From positions 1 through 7,591 of the forward strand of contig JASIKQ010000626.1 of the NCBI GenBank assembly GCA_030049565.1: 7,591 bases of DNA, in the 5' to 3' direction. The translations under genes and the position numbers were made by a program. Shown here piece after piece: positions 5,763 to 7,591 of this stretch; positions within the stretch are counted from its first letter, which is position 1; each line of letters starts with the position of its first letter. The notes below the pieces were generated by a model. The model searched no databases and was not told where the DNA came from. It was given only the letters and a program-made list of their open reading frames with translations. This DNA is from Candidatus Sulfotelmatobacter sp. (GTDB taxonomy: Bacteria > Acidobacteriota > Terriglobia > Terriglobales > Acidobacteriaceae).

Positions 5763-7091
5763 TTAATTCGTCCCTAGCGCCCAGGTTTCCAGTTCGCCGC
5801 GGGCGCGCAAAAGGTCAATTTGACTGCTCTCCAGTTCGAAGCTGACATCCTGCAAAGTGATGAAGCGTTCGCTGGCCAGGCTGCGGGCGGTATCAAGATC
5901 GTGAAGATTAGCGGTGGAGCTTTCCATGCGCGTCCGCACGGCGGCCAGATTTTTCTGGGCGATTTCGTATTCCAGGTCGGCGACATCGCGCGCCGCCTGC
6001 AACTGTGCGACGGAACGCTCCAGGCGCAGAGTTTGTTCGGAAGCCTTATCGCGTGCAGCTTCGGCCTGTTTGCTGGCTTTTTCGGCCTCAGCCTTCGCCT
6101 CCTGAATCTTGGCGTGTTGCGCAATGTTGAGGAAAGGCAAACGGATGAAGACGCCGACTGTCACGTTGTTGGGCTGGAACCCCTTGGGATAGTACTTCTC
6201 GTAATTGTTAAACGAGGCGAGATTAGCATATTGAGAGGCAAAATCCATGGTCGGCCACAAGCCTCTGCGCTCGCCGGTATAACGCAGGAATTGCGCCCGC
6301 GCATGTTCGACCGCGGATTGAACTACGGGGTTGTTGTCGGCGGTTCTGTCCGGGGAATCCTCGTCTAGTTTGGGGGTGGGCAGAGCGGGAACGGAGTCAG
6401 GGTCGATCTCGATGGAGGCGATGGCCAGCCCTGTGAGCTTAGAGAGGTGTTCACGGACAACGTCGGCTGAGCCTTCGGCTTCGGTGATGTGCATTTTAAC
6501 GCGGGCCACCGAGAGACGTGCCTGGATCGCGTCCATTTCGCTGTCGATGCCTTCTTTGACGCGCTGTTCCACCGCGGCTTCGGTTTGCTCGGCGGCGCTT
6601 TGGGTCTCGCGCAGATTGCTCAAGCGCCGCTCCCATTTGGCCAGTTCGGCGTAGCTGAGGACCGTATCCTGAACCACCTGATTACGCTGATCTTTTGCAT
6701 TCAGCGCACCGGAGGCAAGGTCGGCGCGGGCGGCGCGCATGAAATTCATCAAAGCCGCGTTAAGGACGGCGGATTGAGCCGTTACGTTGATCAAGGAAGG
6801 CGCGGCGCCCTCGAGGCTGAGCGGGAAACCATCGGAGTATCCTAGTCCGGCACCTACGTTCAGTTGCGGTATGTAGTTGTTGCGCAGCTCGCGATAGGTG
6901 GCGGCGATGTGATTCTGGTCGGCGGCGGCGATGGCCGTGCCGGTGGCGTGTTTAAGGGCAAGATCGACCATTTGACGCAATGGGATCGGTTCTGCGGCCA
7001 CCAAAGTCGGCAGCATCGTGAACAGAATCTGGACCAGAACTCGAAGCCCTGCCTTGCGGGCGCACACGTCACTCCAAGATATCGATGTCAT
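5763..7091 (-). CDS. TolC-family outer-membrane efflux protein
   Basis: A 442-residue protein of the TolC/OEP family, which forms trimeric outer-membrane channels joined to periplasmic alpha-helical tunnels for type I secretion or efflux pumps. Residues 1-33 are a signal peptide (RVLVQILFTMLPTLVAA, likely cleaved before Glu34). Two OEP repeats follow: about 36-225, with the barrel strand region NNYIPQLNVGAGLGYS and long helices, and about 255-435, with RRGLWPTMDFASQYA, the RLPFLNIAQHAKIQEAKAEAE transition and a long Ala/Glu/Arg coiled coil. Length is normal for the family. No lipobox Cys is seen; the only cysteine (Cys10) precedes the signal core. ATG 7091 has AGGGG five bases upstream. No membrane-fusion protein or pump gene is next to it in the window, so its partner must be encoded elsewhere or it is an orphan outer-membrane component. 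It converges with the propeller gene. Confidence 0.88.
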   Translation of the reverse strand: MTSISWSDVCARKAGLRVLVQILFTMLPTLVAAEPIPLRQMVDLALKHATGTAIAAADQNHIAATYRELRNNYIPQLNVGAGLGYSDGFPLSLEGAAPSLINVTAQSAVLNAALMNFMRAARADLASGALNAKDQRNQVVQDTVLSYAELAKWERRLSNLRETQSAAEQTEAAVEQRVKEGIDSEMDAIQARLSVARVKMHITEAEGSADVVREHLSKLTGLAIASIEIDPDSVPALPTPKLDEDSPDRTADNNPVVQSAVEHARAQFLRYTGERRGLWPTMDFASQYANLASFNNYEKYYPKGFQPNNVTVGVFIRLPFLNIAQHAKIQEAKAEAEKASKQAEAARDKASEQTLRLERSVAQLQAARDVADLEYEIAQKNLAAVRTRMESSTANLHDLDTARSLASERFITLQDVSFELESSQIDLLRARGELETWALGTN

Positions 7092-7119
7092 CGCATCCCC
7101 TCGCTACTCTTCGTCTGAC

Positions 7120-7135
7120 GATTCTACGGAGAATC
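7120..7135. promoter_or_regulatory. Short inverted repeat upstream of the TolC gene
   Basis: GATTCT (7120-7125) and AGAATC (7130-7135) form a perfect six-base inverted repeat around ACGG, 28 bases before the TolC start codon. It could be a regulator half-site pair or a leader hairpin. No strong -35/-10 pair could be tied to it, so a role is speculative. Confidence 0.3.
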
Positions 7136-7167
7136 CTAAGCAGGGGAAAATGATAAAGCTGGATACA

Positions 7168-7182
7168 CCGGCAAAGAGCCGG
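7168..7182. repeat. Small GC-rich inverted repeat in the TolC upstream region
   Basis: CCGGC (7168-7172) and GCCGG (7178-7182) pair around AAAGA. The five-base stem is short and could occur by chance in GC-rich DNA. There is no T-run after it on either strand. Confidence 0.25.
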
Positions 7183-7225
7183 CGCGGGGGGTAATGATCT
7201 GTCAAACGCTGCCGCTATCTGGAAA

Positions 7226-7243
7226 GCACGGCTTGGACCGTGC
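7226..7243 (-). terminator. Candidate terminator or dispersed hairpin repeat downstream of the DUF5818-like gene
   Basis: GCACGG (7226-7231) and CCGTGC (7238-7243) form a perfect six-base stem around a six-base loop, extendable by a G-U pair on the minus strand. On that strand the stem is followed by TTTCC, a weak U-tract, about 50 bases after the stop of the DUF5818-like gene, so it may end that transcript before the TolC gene. The sequence also resembles the GCACGGCTGAAGCCGTGC-type hairpins I recall as dispersed intergenic repeats in Acidobacteriota; both could be true. Confidence 0.4.
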
Positions 7244-7293
7244 CTCCCAGAGTGCGGAGAATCTAGGGAAATATGGTTGGACGGAGAGCCAGA

Positions 7294-7591
7294 TTAATGG
7301 GACATTCCGCCGCCATTCTCGCAGGTCTTGGAAATGTGCCTCACGGAACTGACCTGAATAGTCTGCTGGCCGGAATTAGATCCCATTGCGCCGCCAGTGT
7401 TCTCGCCGCTGGGCGACGCGGATGACGCCGAGACCGTGCCTGTGACCCTTACCTCGTGGCCGACATGCTCGCTTAGTTTGGAGCTGTCGCCCACGAGCTG
7501 ATACATGGTGCCGTCTTTGGCAGTTAGCATGTAGTTGCCGTTGGAGCTGCTCACGCAGCCCTTGATAGTTTGTTGCGCGCCCATATTCCCA
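7294..7591 (-). CDS. Small DUF5818-like secreted protein, 5' end outside window
   Basis: At least 96 residues are visible from ATG 7584, but the frame stays open to the window edge, no Shine-Dalgarno is correctly spaced before that ATG, and no signal peptide is included. The true start, probably with a signal peptide, therefore likely lies beyond 7591. Visible order: QQTIKGCVSSSNGNYMLTAKDGTMYQLVGD, then KLSEHVGHEVRVTGTV, a Ser/Gly-rich low-complexity linker (residues about 52-72 from that Met), QQTIQVSSVRHISKTC and a short Gly-rich end. The pattern GC-x-NYxLT-xDG-xxYxL-xHVGHxVxVTGT matches, from memory, small acidobacterial DUF5818 proteins, probably a compact OB-like beta barrel in the periplasm or outside. 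Cys10 and Cys88 could form a disulfide. Function unknown. Confidence 0.7.
   Translation of the reverse strand, partial: GNMGAQQTIKGCVSSSNGNYMLTAKDGTMYQLVGDSSKLSEHVGHEVRVTGTVSASSASPSGENTGGAMGSNSGQQTIQVSSVRHISKTCENGGGMSH

Noticed and set aside
5820..6368. Open frame of 182 codons on the plus strand inside the TolC gene
   Set aside because: It is antisense to a complete TolC-family protein and shows no domain.

Overview
The window looks like chromosomal DNA from a member of the Acidobacteriota, Terriglobia/Koribacter-like. This is inferred from gene content: a hopanoid radical-SAM enzyme HpnJ, a long virginiamycin-B-lyase-like propeller protein with a PKD-type tail, a small secreted DUF5818-like protein, and intergenic repeats of kinds I recall from this phylum. 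Base composition is moderately GC-rich by eye. I see no rRNA, tRNA, CRISPR array, transposase or phage gene.

Layout, left to right. (1) Bases 1-3298 are all minus strand. In the direction of transcription they hold hpnJ (3298-1829), two half-size paralogous EamA/DMT membrane proteins (1761-1312 and 1196-816), and the N-terminal 227 codons of a probable large mechanosensitive channel (681 to beyond base 1). The gaps before the first and second transporter (67 and 115 bases) each contain a repeat-like element. The 134-base gap before the channel gene may separate it from the hpnJ cluster. (2) A 199-base divergent intergenic region carries a good sigma70-type promoter and a strong ribosome binding site for the rightward gene. 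(3) Bases 3498-5681 (+) encode a secreted 727-residue protein with fourteen beta-propeller blade motifs (2 x 7) and a C-terminal PKD-like domain. (4) It converges with a minus-strand TolC-family outer-membrane protein gene (7091-5763). (5) After a 202-base spacer with three short inverted repeats comes the 3' part of a small DUF5818-like gene, whose 5' end lies beyond base 7591.

How the genes may work together: HpnJ makes the cyclitol head group of composite hopanoids. The two small EamA proteins downstream resemble split flippase pairs such as ArnE/ArnF, so export or flipping of a hopanoid or its head-group precursor is a reasonable hypothesis, though not shown. The TolC protein, the propeller protein, the channel and the DUF5818 protein all concern the cell envelope, but nothing visible links them to one pathway. 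No gene-free stretch exceeds about 200 bases.
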